64,000 bases of DNA, from contig OZ026834.1 in NCBI GenBank assembly GCA_964023205.1, positions 47,611,029 to 47,675,028 on the forward strand. The letters run 5' to 3'. Source of the stretch: Lutraria lutraria. Lineage: Eukaryota; Mollusca; Bivalvia; Venerida; Mactridae. Positions 48,301 to 58,750 of this stretch are shown in pieces. The notes under the pieces were generated by a model that ran no database searches, was not told where the DNA came from, and saw nothing but the letters and a program-made list of their open reading frames with translations. Both the position numbers and the translations under genes were made by a program. Numbering within the stretch: position 1 is the first letter of the stretch; every line of letters begins with the position of its first letter.

Positions 48301-51300
48301 ATTTCTGCTTTTGTAGTGCAACTTGTATTGTCTGTGTAGATATTAAGCCTTTTGTTGTCTGTGTGCATATTGAGCGTTTTGCTTATTTCATAAACTAATT
48401 TTCCCTTTGCACAGGATGTGGTGTATGGTCAGAAATAGAAAGTATGAGATGTCAACAAGTATTACGAATGCAGGTAGGTGGGGTTGATATGATAATCCAT
48501 GTTAATATGAATTGCATGTTCACATTAACATAAATGGTCACAGCACCTGTCGTACAATTAGTTCATTTTTAGCTCACAGGTTGAGCTTTTGTGATCAGTC
48601 TTCATCCGGTGTTGTGGATTGTCAAACTTTACCTTGTGAACACACTAGGGGCCACATTTTTTGCAAAACTGGGTCAGAATGTTAATATCGACAAAATCTC
48701 GGACGAGTTTGATATTTGGCCATTTGGGGTCAAAAACTAGGTCACCAGGGCCAAATAAGGGAAAACTTTGTGAACACTTTAGAAATCACTGTTATGATTG
48801 GATCTTCATGAAACTTTGTCAGAATGTTTATTTCAATGACATGTAGGTCATGTTTGATAATGGGTCATCTGTGGTCACTAGGGCAAATTGCTGGACAACC
48901 TTGTGAACGCTCTAGAAGTCACTGTTTTGATTGGATCATTATGAAACCTTGTCAGAATTTTTGTCTTTATAATATCTTGGACGAGATCGAACATGGGTCA
49001 TCTCGGGTAAAACACTAGGTCGCTAGGTCAAATCTTATGATAAACCATGTTAACACTGTAGATTTTACAGTTATAATTGGATCTTCACCAAACTTTGTCA
49101 AATTGTTTGTTTTAATGATATAACGGTCAAGTACAATTATGGGTCATCTGGGCTCAATAACTAGGTCAGCAGGTCAAATCTTAGGAAACTTTGTTAACAC
49201 TGTAGATGTCACAGTTTTGATTGGATCTTCACCAAACCTTGTCAGAATGTTTGCATCAATGATATGTGGGTCAATGTCAAACATGGGTCAGCCGATGTCA
49301 AAAACTAGGTCACCAGGTCAAATGTTAGGTAAAAACCTGTGCACCTAGGGTCAAAAACTAGGTCATGGGGTCAAATCTTAGGAAAACCTTATTAATACTG
49401 TAGATGTCAAATTTTGATTGTATCTTCACCAAACCTTGTCAGAATGTTTGTCTAATGCTATGTAAGACAACAACAAAAGCTAGGTCACAAGGTCAAATCT
49501 TAAGAAAACCTTGTCTATGCTGTAGTTGTCATGGTTTTGATTGGATCATCACCAAACCTTGTCAGAATGTTTGTCTTATTTATATGTAGGATAAATTCTA
49601 ACATGGGTCATCTGGGGTCAAACACTAGGTCACAGGTTCAAAACAATGTTTCAATGAGTAAACACTGATTGTCATGTGAGTGATCTTGGCCCTCTTGTAT
49701 TGTTTCATGATTTTTTTAAGGGTTTTTATATACTAATGTGTATTAACATGACTGATGAAATATATATATCAAATATTAATCTCTCTGATTAAAGAGAGTG
49801 CTATTCAAACAGTAGATATTACGTGATTTTTTTAGTAATTGCTATTTTTTATGTTGAATTTCATATTTTATGATAGAAATAGAATTACACGCCACCAGTG
49901 TGTACACAAAGAGTACATGTACTTGTTTAACTGCTTTGATGACTTAAGTTTAAGTCTTGTACTAAATAATTGTTACATGTATAATGTTTCAGGTTTGGGA
50001 GTCATGTTCCAGCTCTTTGATATCATTTAACCAGGATGGAATGACAGAAGAACTGGCTTATGTAGCAGAAAATGATGTCATTTTAGAGTCAATTAATCGA
50101 CGTCTTGATGTAGTCAAAGACAGAATAGATATAATGTATAGTACTAAAGCTGAGGATATACAAATACCGGGTGTTAATAATGAAACTGATTCTAATGCCT
50201 GGGTGAATATATCACTGAATAATGGGAAGAGAATAAAAACTAAATTATTGGTATGTACCTTGTATGTAAAAATTCACATTTATTTTCTGTAGTTTTACTT
50301 ATGCTTTCCCATATTGAGTTATAGAGTATATTTTAGTTATAGGTTATCACTCACTTATAAGTTGTCACTCACTTATAGATTATCACTTACTCAGTGGTTA
50401 TCAGTCAGTAATTAGTTATCACTCTGACATAGGTTATCACTCACTTATTATAAGTTATAGGTTATCAGTCAGTTATTGGTTATCAGTAGGTTATAGATTA
50501 TCAATCACTTATAGATTATCACTCACTATAGATTATCACTTACTTATAGGTTATCACTCAGTAATTAGTTATCACTCTGATATAGGTTATCACTCACTTA
50601 TTATAAGTTATAGGTTATCAGTCAGTTATTGGTTATCAGTAGGTTATAGATTATCAATCACTTATAGATTATCACTCACTTATAGATTATCACTTACTTA
50701 TAGGTTATCACTCAGTAATTAGTTATCACTCTGACATAGGTTATCATTCACTTATTATAAGTTATAGGTTATCAGTCAGTTATTGGTTATCAGTCGGTTA
50801 TAGATTATCAATCACTTACAGATTATCACTCAGTTATTGGAGATTTACCTCAGACACTCATTAAGAACCTCTCCTGAGAGGGGTGTATTGGAGTCACTCT
50901 GTCGGACGGTTGTTGGTCGGTCGGTCTGTTTGTCCACATACAATGTCTCAGTTTGTGGAGCGAACTACTTCCACATTCTTTAAATTGCAAACTTGAAATA
51001 TGTTATCACCATGAAGTGTAGATGTGCAAGACACAATTTTCATGCCCTGTGATTCACTCATTCCAGAGTTATGTGCCCTTGAACTTAGCCGTATAGTGTA
51101 CTTTTGCATTCTTAGTGTCAAAGTGGCGGCAGGGGTATTACTCACCTCTGTGACAAAGCTGTAGTTGATATTGGATCAGCTTTAAATTTATGGATAATAT
51201 TTTCAGATTGGATCTGATGGTTTGAATTCAGCTGTGAGGAAAGCTGCCAATTTTCATACAGTGTCATTTAATTACAACCAAAAGGCTGTTGTAGCTGTTC

Positions 51301-54300
51301 TAAATATCACAGAGGTAAGTTTGTATACAGATTATATCATATATTACTGAGGTAAGTTTGTGTACAGATTATATCATATATTACTGAGGTAAGTTTGTAT
51401 ACAGATTATATCATATATTACTGAGGTAAGTTTGTGTACAGATTATATCATATATTACTGAGGTAAGTTGTACATTTTTAGCTTGACTATTCGAAGAATA
51501 TGGAGAGCTATTGAAATCGTCTTTGCGTTGGCATTGCAGTTTTGCATGCAAATTACTATCATGCACACATCTCAGTAACCACTAATGGGATTGACTTGAA
51601 ACTTCATGTAAGTGTCCAGGGGTATCAGATGGACAGGTTAGATAACTCTTGGTTGGATTTTAGCCAAATTATGGCCCTTTTTATAAATACTGCTTCCTTA
51701 GAACTGAATTAGTGCAAAAATAAATTATATGATGATAATGTTTTTTTGTCTGTTACACTGTTTTACAGACAGCTCTTTTTAAGTCTTAAATACTACATAG
51801 ATATTGGTATTTTCTTACAGACAAAAGTTTGTTTATGATCAATTACTGAGAATAGTCTAGCATTCTGTATTATGGAAGGCTATTGTTTTGTATTATTTTT
51901 ACAGACAACACACTTTTGACATTCTTAAAATCACTTTCACTTTTCAGACAAACAATAATGTTGCCTGGCAACGTTTTCTTCCTACAGGCCCAATAGCCAT
52001 GCTTCCTGTAAGTATTATGTATGGTTTTAAGTATATTATACATCATAGTTTGACCCTTAAAACTGGAAATGTTATTTGTTCTTAGATTACAAGTCTTTCT
52101 TGATTATCTGAACTTGTAGACTGTTACATTGTCGCATTTTCGCATTTCGGTTGTTCAAACATATGCACACCAATTGTATAAGGTAAAAGTTATATCTAAA
52201 TACAAATGTCTTCCTTACTGTGCATGCGTAACCGGAACGTGAAAATGCAACAATGTGACAATTTAACTAGAGCTGGGACGGGTAGAAAATTTGTACCCGG
52301 GTACCCGTGACCATATTACCTGCGAGTACCCGAGTAACCGCTATTTATCTCGAAAGAGTTATTATTCCTGCATCCTGGCACTAACTAGTGCTTGAATAAA
52401 TTGGCAAACAACTAAACTGCACAAAAAGCCAAGTTCGGCAATATTTCACGCTTCTTAGCGATAAAATGCAATATCTGAGACCTTGAGTTGAATAAATACA
52501 TACAGCAGAACGAAGTTACATGTGTCCGACGCCAAGCCTTCCAATGTATGTGTGCCAACACCTGTGTTCGTAAAGTCGGAGCCTGACGTTACTGGAAACG
52601 TTCAGGATTCTAGTTCCGAACCTTACTTTGCTCACCATCCCATGTTCCCAAATTTGCCAACCGTTACTAATGAGAAATTGGGTTAAATAACGGTAAATAT
52701 ACATGTACGTGCGGAGAATTTACTTGTGGTAAACTGCTAGTTACATTATAATATAAATACTGATGGAGTTAATTAAAAGTTTAGACTGTATTGCAAATAA
52801 ATGGATAAACAAATCTGTGTTAATATTTTGACCATTAGAACAATAATTCATACTCGTCGGAGCAGCACTTAAGCATAAAAAATGGGATGGTAAGTTAAAT
52901 TTTATATATAAATCGGCCACAAATGTCATAAGTATTGCTCAGTAAGGTAGACAAAAATTATAATCAGGTCTAATCAATGTATGTTTTGTTTGCTTAAAAA
53001 ATCAAAACGAGTTGATAATGGAGTATTCTATTTCAAGGGTACCCGGGTAGTAATTTTGTACCCAGGTAGTAGCATTACTCGACCCGATACCCGGGTACTC
53101 GAGTACTCGTCCCAGCTCTAAATGTAACTATGCAAAAAAGTCGACTTTGTCGTGTTTTTGCATTGTTACATTTTCGTCACAAAAAAAGCAAAGATACGAC
53201 AGATGTAATGCAAAAACACGCCACATTTTTGGTGACGTATTGTCACCTTCTGTCGTATTTTCATTTTTCGCCACAACAATGCGAAAACACGAACATACGA
53301 CAAAGTCAACTTTGTCATACTTTTGCATTTCGCTTTGTTGTGGCATAAATCAGCCACCATAGTAGATAGAATAGTTTGGTAAACGATTGAGAAGGCATTC
53401 TTCTGTGGTATTCAAATATCTGTTAAGAAATAAACAAATACTTGTAACATACTTACAACATTGAGAAAAATTCTCCTTTACATCTGATATTGATACTTGC
53501 TCATGTACATGCAATTTGTAAGATTAATGCATGGATTCATTTCAAAACAAGCTTTAGCATCAAGAACATTTTCATTGTGATACATCTGTGAACTGATAAA
53601 TGGTGCGGGATACTGCTGTTCATATTAAGGAAAATCAACATTTCTTTCAAATTATGATAGAAGGGTATAACCTGATGTGACCAAGATTTAAACCCAGGCC
53701 TCCAGGTTACATGTCCAGCACATTAACCACTGGACAATGGCTGTGGCCCTTCATTTGTTCACTGGTATACCTGTATATGTGACCCACTCTGTGGTCAAGT
53801 GGTTAAGGTTGCTGACTTCAAATCACCATACCCTCTCTCTGATAGAGGGCCCTGCAACCAACCATGCCTCTTTATGTGAGAAAGTAGTCAGTTGCTTACG
53901 GAGGATGGGAGTCTAGTACTGGTTCTTCCAAGGAACGATGGTCAGGTGAACTGTCTGCCTCATTTGACTCTGAATGTTGAAAAGGGGCGTACAATTTTAT
54001 ATAAACAAACAAACAAAGAAATGAATGTACATGTAAAATTATACAAGTGATTGATATCAGTTTAAATGTTTCATGTTTCAGTTGTCAGATACTGCCATGA
54101 GTTTGATATGGACCACATCACCTGAACAAGCTGAACATCTGAGAACTTTGTCTCATGAAAACTTTGTTGATGCTGTCAACGATGCCTTTGTTAGTTTATC
54201 TTAAAATATTTCTCTTTGGCCTTAATTAACATAATTATGTCCTCTTTCGAAGAAAAGGGGGTGTATTGTTTTTTACTTGTTGCTCGGTCAGCCGTAACCA

Positions 54301-57300
54301 AACTTTGTCTGGCCAATAACTAGAGAACAATTTGGCCTCAGCTCCTCAGATTCAGTTGGGAGGTTGGTCATTACATGTAGATGACCCCTATTGAATTTGA
54401 GGTCAATATGTCAAAGGTCACAGTGACCTTTAGCAAAAAAAACTTGTCCAATCAATAACTACTGAACAGTTGGGCCTCTGGTCCTCAGATTTGGTTGGCA
54501 GGTTGGTCTTCACATGTAAATGGCCCCTATAGATTTTTAGGTCAAAGGTCAAGGTCCTACTATCCAGTTGGCCTTTAGGGGCATCCTTGTTTCACAAACA
54601 CTTCTTGTTTTCTTCTACCTCCTACACACCATTCTCATTAATATTGTATTTGCTATTTTCCTTAAAAAAATTGTAGAAAGCTTGTCATTTGTCAATATGC
54701 ATACTTGGCTTTTATGACTTTTTATTTTTGAATAATAGTTACATGTAAAAGTATTCTGAATTTAATTTAACATCAACAAGATTATTTGATGTACATTAAA
54801 TGCTTCAGGACATTAATTAATTCAGGGTAAATGTACAATCAGTTTCTGTGCAAGATATTCAGAGACAGGGTACTTGTAATTATTTTCTGACAGGGTACTT
54901 GTAATTATTTTCTGACAGGGTACTTGTAATTATTTTCTCATCATATATAATTAGACGTCAGCCTTGTTTCTACTTTCAGTGGCATGATAGAGATATCAAT
55001 GAGATGGCTGAAAATGTTACGAACACATTTCAAAAACTCATTAATAACATTTTGCCTGGTGAGTTTTCTACATTACAGCATTTCACAGAGATTAACACTG
55101 TACAACTGTATTAATCCAAATTATATTCATCAATGCTGATAAAGTCAACCTCTCCAGAGCGACCCTCTCTTGAGTAACAATCTGCCTTCAACTATAGCAT
55201 GATTTTTTCCCACTGCACGATTTATCTATTAATTTAATCGTTTTAGAGCAACAACCTCTCAACAACAACGTAATTTTTCCTACCACCAAAGCTTTAGAGA
55301 GGTTGTACTGTACAACTTTATTAATATGATTTGTTACGCTGGTCTGTCTGGTCAGAGAAACACAAAGGTTCAACAAGATACCAGTATTAGCCTTTTGTTG
55401 GACTCGCATGTTTAATGGATTGATACCAAGTTAACATGGTGATAACTTCAGTGTTCTGTTCATCTTGATATTTATAATTTAATTTTGCATATTGCTATGT
55501 CAGTTACCATTCATTGATGTCTACTTTAGGAGAATCATCAGTCAGGCAATTACCACCTACAGTTGTTGGTTTACAAGAAGGAAGCATTGGTTCATTTCCA
55601 CTGGGTCTAACACATGCATCCAATTATGTCAGACATAGAGTGGCCTTAATTGGGTAACTATTTGTTTATTTCTTATGAAGCTAATTCTTGAATTGTTGAA
55701 ATCATATAAACAGATGTCATAAGTTTATAAACTGTCAAATTCTGCTTGAAGTGGATTGATTAGCTGATAAAGAAATAATAGGTACTTGAGGAAGTCCATA
55801 GTGGTAACACTTAGAATGTTTAGTAAATCAAACTTCTATTAGTCTGTCAGTAGGGCTGTGGATCGTTGGATAAGTCAACACTTACGATCCACAAATCGAA
55901 TCACGAATATTTTGTTATCAAGTAACCCGTCTGAAACTTCAAAATTGCTGTCCTGAAGACAGCTAAATTTTTTTTTTTAGAAATGATGGAGTAAATCCAT
56001 ATAAATTATGCTCTGGCTTAAATTCATAGTACTCACTTTCAGTTAATTGATTTACCAGCATTATCATTTGAAGAACCGATTGGATATCTTGGCAAACATA
56101 GTAGTCCTTGATGAGACAATAATTATAAGAACACTTTTAATTTGTTAAAAAATAAGATCGCGATCCACGAACCTTAGTAATGATGATTATTCAATTTGAA
56201 TTTTTCAATTTGATTCGTGATTACCTGAGTACTCGGATACTCGCAACAGCCCTATCTGTCAGATGGTTTCAGTCAGTTAAGAGCAATTAGTTGCAATTTC
56301 CTTGAAAGAGGGTATATTGCTTTGCACATGTCCATCAGTCAGAAGATCTTTCTGTCTGTCTGAACCTTGTCCGACCAATAACTAGAAATAATTTGGTCAA
56401 GGCTTTTCAGATTTTGTTGGGGGGTTGGTCATCATATTGATGGCCCCTGTTGATTTTGAGGTCAGTAGGTCAAAGGTGAAAGTCACAGGGGAAAACTGTG
56501 TTTCATAAACACTTCTCGTTTGTGTTAGAATCTACTCTTTTTATATGGTCTGTAAATTCTTTCAACTCATTCAAATTCCTCTATTACAGTGATGCCGCTC
56601 ATAGGTTACACCCACTTGCAGGTCAAGGGGTCAATCTTGGGTTCGGAGATGTAGTCAAAATGTCTGAAATAATAACAAAAGCTGCTCGGGATGGAAGTGA
56701 TCTTGGTATGTAAGCAAAATTACAACCATTTTTACTATTATTTGGTGTGTCTATAAGATAAGGTTTAGTTTTAGCTCACATGACATAAAAAGTGCTTTTG
56801 CCTTGTGAGCACAATAGTAGCCACATTTTTAGTTTGATCTTCACAAAACCAGGTTAGAATGTTTGGACAAGGTCGAACATGGGTTGCTCATAATAATAAA
56901 CAATCACCATGTGCTGGGGGAGAAAAAATCTGCAAACCTTGTTCAAATCATGACCCAGTACCAAATTTGGCTGTGCCCCAGTGGTCACTTGATTTGACAA
57001 AGGCTTGTGTAGGATTAGTAGGGGTGAAATGTGGTACAGTGGTAATGCTGGACTATTAAATGAAAGATTGTTGGTTTAATTCTTGGATCTGCATTAAGGA
57101 TTTCTCAGAGACACATTTCTGTGTCCCCATCCCAACTACTGTGTCTAGAAAATCAACAGTGAAAAATGGCGAGATGTGTAACAATGCTTTACACCAGGCA
57201 TGATAAAGAACCAGGCAAGTCTATTCTAAGAGAGGAGGGATATAAATGCCCAGGTCTCCTGTTTCTTATCTCCCCTTTCTCTGAGGCAGCTCTGAAATAT

Positions 57301-58501
57301 ATCTATCGAATAGGCTGTTGAACAACTTATAAATAAATTATGTAGGATACATTGAAAAATCTTCTTTTCCAAAAAAGTGGTGTTGATAAAGTATCTACCC
57401 TAAAAAAATTGTAGAATGTTTTCTGTGGTTTGGCAGTGTTATGCTCTCCAAATCAAATATTTAGATGAAAGTAGTCAGTCTTTTCTCAGGTGAGCAACTG
57501 TAGGGCCGAGATGGCCCTCTTGTTATTGATATGTTTTGGAGAATCAAGTTTTTATTTTACTTTGGCTTCCATATCGATCTTTTTGTTCACTAATTATTGC
57601 AATCATGTTTTGCTACAATTAGTTGCTTATATTTTACAACCATATGCTGTTCTCATTATTATTCCATCAGTAACAAAATGTTAAGATTTATTTTGTCCAT
57701 CTTGGATGTTTTCAATACGATTGTTCTGTACTAAAATAACAATCAAATTTTGTGACAATATTTTAGGTACATTATCTTATCTCAAAGAATATGAGACATC
57801 TAGACAGAGGAAGGTAATCCCTGTCATGGCAACTATAGATGGATTACAGAGACTTTATCATACAGATTCCACACCAGTCGTCTTACTGCGGTCTCTTGGT
57901 CTGCAAGCAACTAATGCATTAGGACCTTTAAAGGTATAATTTTTATAAAAATATGTGGAGGTTTTGTCTTCTTTGTCTATTAATCTTGTGGCCTTGTTAT
58001 TTGACTGATATCTGTCAGTACTGGACCTGCCTCCGTGGTCGTGTGGTTAAGGTCGCTGACTTATATTCACTTTAAACTCTCTGATAGTGGCTGTGGGTTT
58101 GAGCCCAGCTACCGACCATGTCTCTTTATGTGAGAAAGTAGGCAGTTGCTTACGGAGGATGGGAGTCTAGAACTGGTTCTTCCCAGGAACTATGGTTAGG
58201 TGAACTGTCCGCCTCATATGACTCTGACTGTTGAAAAGGGGCGTAAAACTCAAATAAACAAACAAACTGTCAATGTTGGCAATAGGTTTTTACCGTTTTG
58301 GGCAAATTTAAATAGTTCTTGATTTAATTAATAAATATCTTTTAGCAATTCACACTTTGTTTTCTACTTATGCTGTATTAATTTATTGATAGTGACCAGT
58401 TTGTGTACTTTGTGGTGTATTGTGGTATGGGAAGAGTAATGTCACATTGTGTATATTTTTGTTTTTTACAGAATAGAATTATGGACCAAGCTTCAAAGTG
58501 A
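45364..58501 (+). CDS. COQ6: COQ6 ubiquinone biosynthesis flavin monooxygenase, 12 exons
   Basis: Predicted 471 aa (human COQ6 is about 468). Exons: 45364-45538, 45947-46078, 48415-48473, 49993-50250, 51207-51314, 51948-52007, 54082-54189, 54980-55058, 55530-55653, 56590-56705, 57767-57933, 58472-58501; all GT/AG and in phase. The enzyme is an FAD-dependent hydroxylase of the UbiH/COQ6 family. It acts on the C5 position of the ubiquinone ring precursor in the mitochondrial inner-membrane COQ complex. The basic, acid-free first ~30 residues suit a mitochondrial presequence. Landmarks are the dinucleotide motif [11 protein letters not shown] (Gly46-Gly51), the DG motif [11 protein letters not shown] (209-219, Ser in place of the usual Ala), and the FAD-ribityl motif [21 protein letters not shown], split by intron 9, from Gly368. 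[12 protein letters not shown] [13 protein letters not shown] precedes the C-terminus. The introns are packed with repeats. Exon 5 is followed by duplicated splice donors. Confidence 0.95.
45725..45800 (+). mobile_element. tRNA-derived SINE head, COQ6 intron 1
   Basis: CAGTTGGTACAGCATCAGAC and GGTCGCAGGTTCGGGTAC resemble A- and B-boxes at tRNA spacing. No full tRNA fold can be closed, so it is read as a SINE remnant. Confidence 0.5.
46170..46385 (+). repeat. Dispersed repeat in COQ6 intron 2
   Basis: GGGTGTATTGTTTTTGGCC opens a unit with CTACAATCATCAAACTTCC and ACAGGACCTGTG that matches 6780-6960. It ends GGGGGCATTGTGTTTCAAAA. Related openings and closings occur at 54240 and 56295. Confidence 0.7.
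47068..47951. mobile_element. Tigger/pogo-like non-autonomous element, COQ6 intron 2
   Basis: The left end CAGTAAAACCTTGATTATCC and right end ATAATCGGGGGTTTACTG are inverted, flanked by TA at 47066-47067 and 47952-47953. Inner copies of GATTATCCGAA occur at both ends. The ends match the common CAGTAAAACCTCGATTATCCG signature of Tigger-type elements. The 97-codon frame at 46997-47290 crosses the left end and is not a transposase. Confidence 0.85.
48566..49699 (+). repeat. AGCTCACC-family repeat, copy 3 (~150-bp units x7)
   Basis: Begins ATTTTTAGCTCACAGG and ends in TCTTGGCCCTCTTGTA. The core has about seven diverged units of 145-155 bp, each with ACTAGGTCA(C)CAGGTCAAAT, TTTGATTGGATC, and AAACCTTGTCAGAATGTTTG. 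It occupies COQ6 intron 3. Several short open frames inside come from the repeat. Confidence 0.85.
50290..50835 (+). repeat. Higher-order tandem array of TTATCACTC words, COQ6 intron 4
   Basis: Basic units of 17-20 bp (GGTTATCACTCACTTATA and variants with ATCAGTCAG or ATCAATCAC) form a higher-order unit. The landmark CAGTAATTAGTTATCACTCT recurs at about 50405, 50551 and 50712, so the larger period is about 146-161 bp. The array starts about 40 bp after exon 4. Confidence 0.85.
50876..51160 (+). repeat. Dispersed repeat, COQ6 intron 4
   Basis: GAGAGGGGTGTATTGGAGTC opens it, followed by a CGGT/CTGT-rich stretch as in the repeats at 890 and 6000, and it closes at GGCGGCAGGGGTATTACTCA. It contains a single body unit with no tandem core. 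It ends about 50 bp before the exon 5 acceptor. Confidence 0.6.
51312..51466 (+). repeat. 37-bp tandem repeat carrying five splice donors
   Basis: The unit GAGGTAAGTTTGTATACAGA plus 17 more bases is repeated so that GAG|GTAAGT occurs with GT at 51315, 51352, 51389, 51426 and 51463, exactly 37 bp apart. The first is the exon 5 donor of COQ6. Each added unit is 37 nt, not a multiple of three, and in the exon frame reaches a TGA within the first unit. Use of a later donor would therefore truncate the protein. Confidence 0.95.
51470..51690 (+). repeat. Dispersed repeat starting TTTTTAGCTTGACTATTCGA
   Basis: The segment has the structure of a bivalve-type dispersed repeat: opening TTTTTAGCTTGACTATTCGA, then CTCAGTAACCACTAATGGGA and GCCAAATTATGGCCC. 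Only one copy occurs in this window, so membership of a family is inferred from style. Confidence 0.4.
52122..53345. repeat. Fold-back cassettes split by a hAT-like insertion
   Basis: On the left, TTACATTGTCGCATTTTC (about 52126) pairs with GAAAATGCAACAATGTGAC (about 52240). On the right, GTCGACTTTGTCGT and TTTTTGCATTG (about 53140) pair with CGACAAAGTCAACTTTGTC (about 53300). The two cassettes share ACATTTTCG/CGAAAACACG-type words and were adjacent before the element at 52268-53120 entered. Confidence 0.65.
52268..53120. mobile_element. hAT-like non-autonomous element, COQ6 intron 6
   Basis: Ends TAGAGCTGGGACGGGTA and TACTCGTCCCAGCTCTA are inverted repeats. The flanks AATTTAAC (52260-52267) and AATGTAAC (53121-53128) match at 7 of 8 bases, the 8-bp duplication expected of hAT transposons. 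Subterminal ACCCGGGTACCCG/CGGGTACTCGAGTA words reinforce the pairing. The interior (853 bp total) has no transposase. Confidence 0.85.
53665..53750 (-). mobile_element. tRNA-derived SINE head, minus strand
   Basis: On the minus strand CCATTGTCCAGTGGTTAATG and CTGGAGGCCTGGGTTTAAAT have A- and B-box character at tRNA spacing. It lies directly before SINE B copy 3, on the opposite strand. Confidence 0.5.
53781..54020 (+). mobile_element. SINE family B, copy 3 (COQ6 intron 6)
   Basis: Starts GACCCACTCTGTGGTCAAGTG, contains the family body (TGAGAAAGTAGTCAG, GGAGGATGGGAGTCTAGTAC, CTCATTTGACTCTGA) and ends in AAACAAACAAACAAAG. It ends about 60 bp before the exon 7 acceptor. Confidence 0.8.
54240..54605 (+). 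repeat. Dispersed repeat with two ~150-bp units, COQ6 intron 7
   Basis: Opens AAGAAAAGGGGGTGTATTG and closes GGGGCATCCTTGTTTCACAA. Two internal units share CAATAACTA(G/C)(A/T)GAACA, CTCAGATT(C/T)(A/G)GTTGG and GGTCAAAGGTCA. A one-unit relative lies at 56295-56515 in intron 9. Confidence 0.75.
54863..54938 (+). repeat. 25-bp tandem repeat, 3 copies
   Basis: ACAGGGTACTTGTAATTATT plus TTCTG recurs at 54865, 54890 and 54915 with almost no divergence. It lies about 40 bp before the acceptor of COQ6 exon 8, so its length could affect branch-point distance. Confidence 0.9.
55141..55312. mobile_element. AACCTCTC MITE (pogo-like), copy 2
   Basis: TCAACCTCTCCAGAG and TTAGAGAGGTTGTACTG form the inverted ends around the family interior (CCCTCTCTTGAGTAACA, CTCAACAACAACG). 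The right end is followed by TA; the left terminal bases are lost. COQ6 intron 8. Confidence 0.7.
56295..56515 (+). repeat. Dispersed repeat, single-unit copy, COQ6 intron 9
   Basis: Related to 54240-54605: AGAGGGTATATTGCTTTGC, CCAATAACTAGAAATAATTT, GGTCAGTAGGTCAAAGGT and GTGTTTCATAAACACTTCT. Confidence 0.7.
56768..57525 (+). repeat. AGCTCACC-family repeat, copy 4, with nested SINE
   Basis: Starts TTTTAGCTCACATGAC and ends AGGTGAGCAACTGTAGGGCC...CCCTCTTGTT. The interior is interrupted by SINE A copy 2. COQ6 intron 10. Confidence 0.8.
57023..57340 (+). mobile_element. SINE family A, copy 2 (COQ6 intron 10)
   Basis: GGGGTGAAATGTGGTACAGT heads a body shared with 32245-32570 (CTACTGTGTCTAGAAAATCA, TGCTTTACACCAGGCA, GGAGGGATATAAATG, TATCTCCCCTTTCTCT). 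It is inserted inside the AGCTCACC-family repeat, so it is the younger layer. Confidence 0.75.
58024..58267 (+). mobile_element. SINE family B, copy 4 (COQ6 intron 11)
   Basis: The most complete family member. The A-box region is GTCGTGTGGTTAAGGTCGC and the B-box GTGGGTTTGAGCCCAGC. The body and an (AAAC)n tail follow. Length is about 244 bp, typical of tRNA-headed SINEs. Confidence 0.85.
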
Positions 58502-58603
58502 GAAGGTCGGAGTATGATCATGTTAATGAACTGAGACTTTTATATTGTTTATCTGTAATTTGGATTGTTACGTATTTATATAAAATGTATTTCAATTTTA
58601 TGA

Positions 58604-58609
58604 AATAAA
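58604..58609 (+). terminator. COQ6 poly(A) signal
   Basis: AATAAA lies 103 nt after the COQ6 stop codon and is followed by a GT-rich stretch (TGTGTCTGTTTATT), as expected of a cleavage site. Confidence 0.7.
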
Positions 58610-58750
58610 CTTAGTATGTCGACAATGTGTCTGTTTATTCTTACAAAGAATTAATTCATCATAATTCAACACATGTATTTGATGAAGCCACCAAGTCAAT
58701 TTTAGTGCTTGTGTATCAATGTAATGTTCATGTTTAAAAAGATGCTTTTC

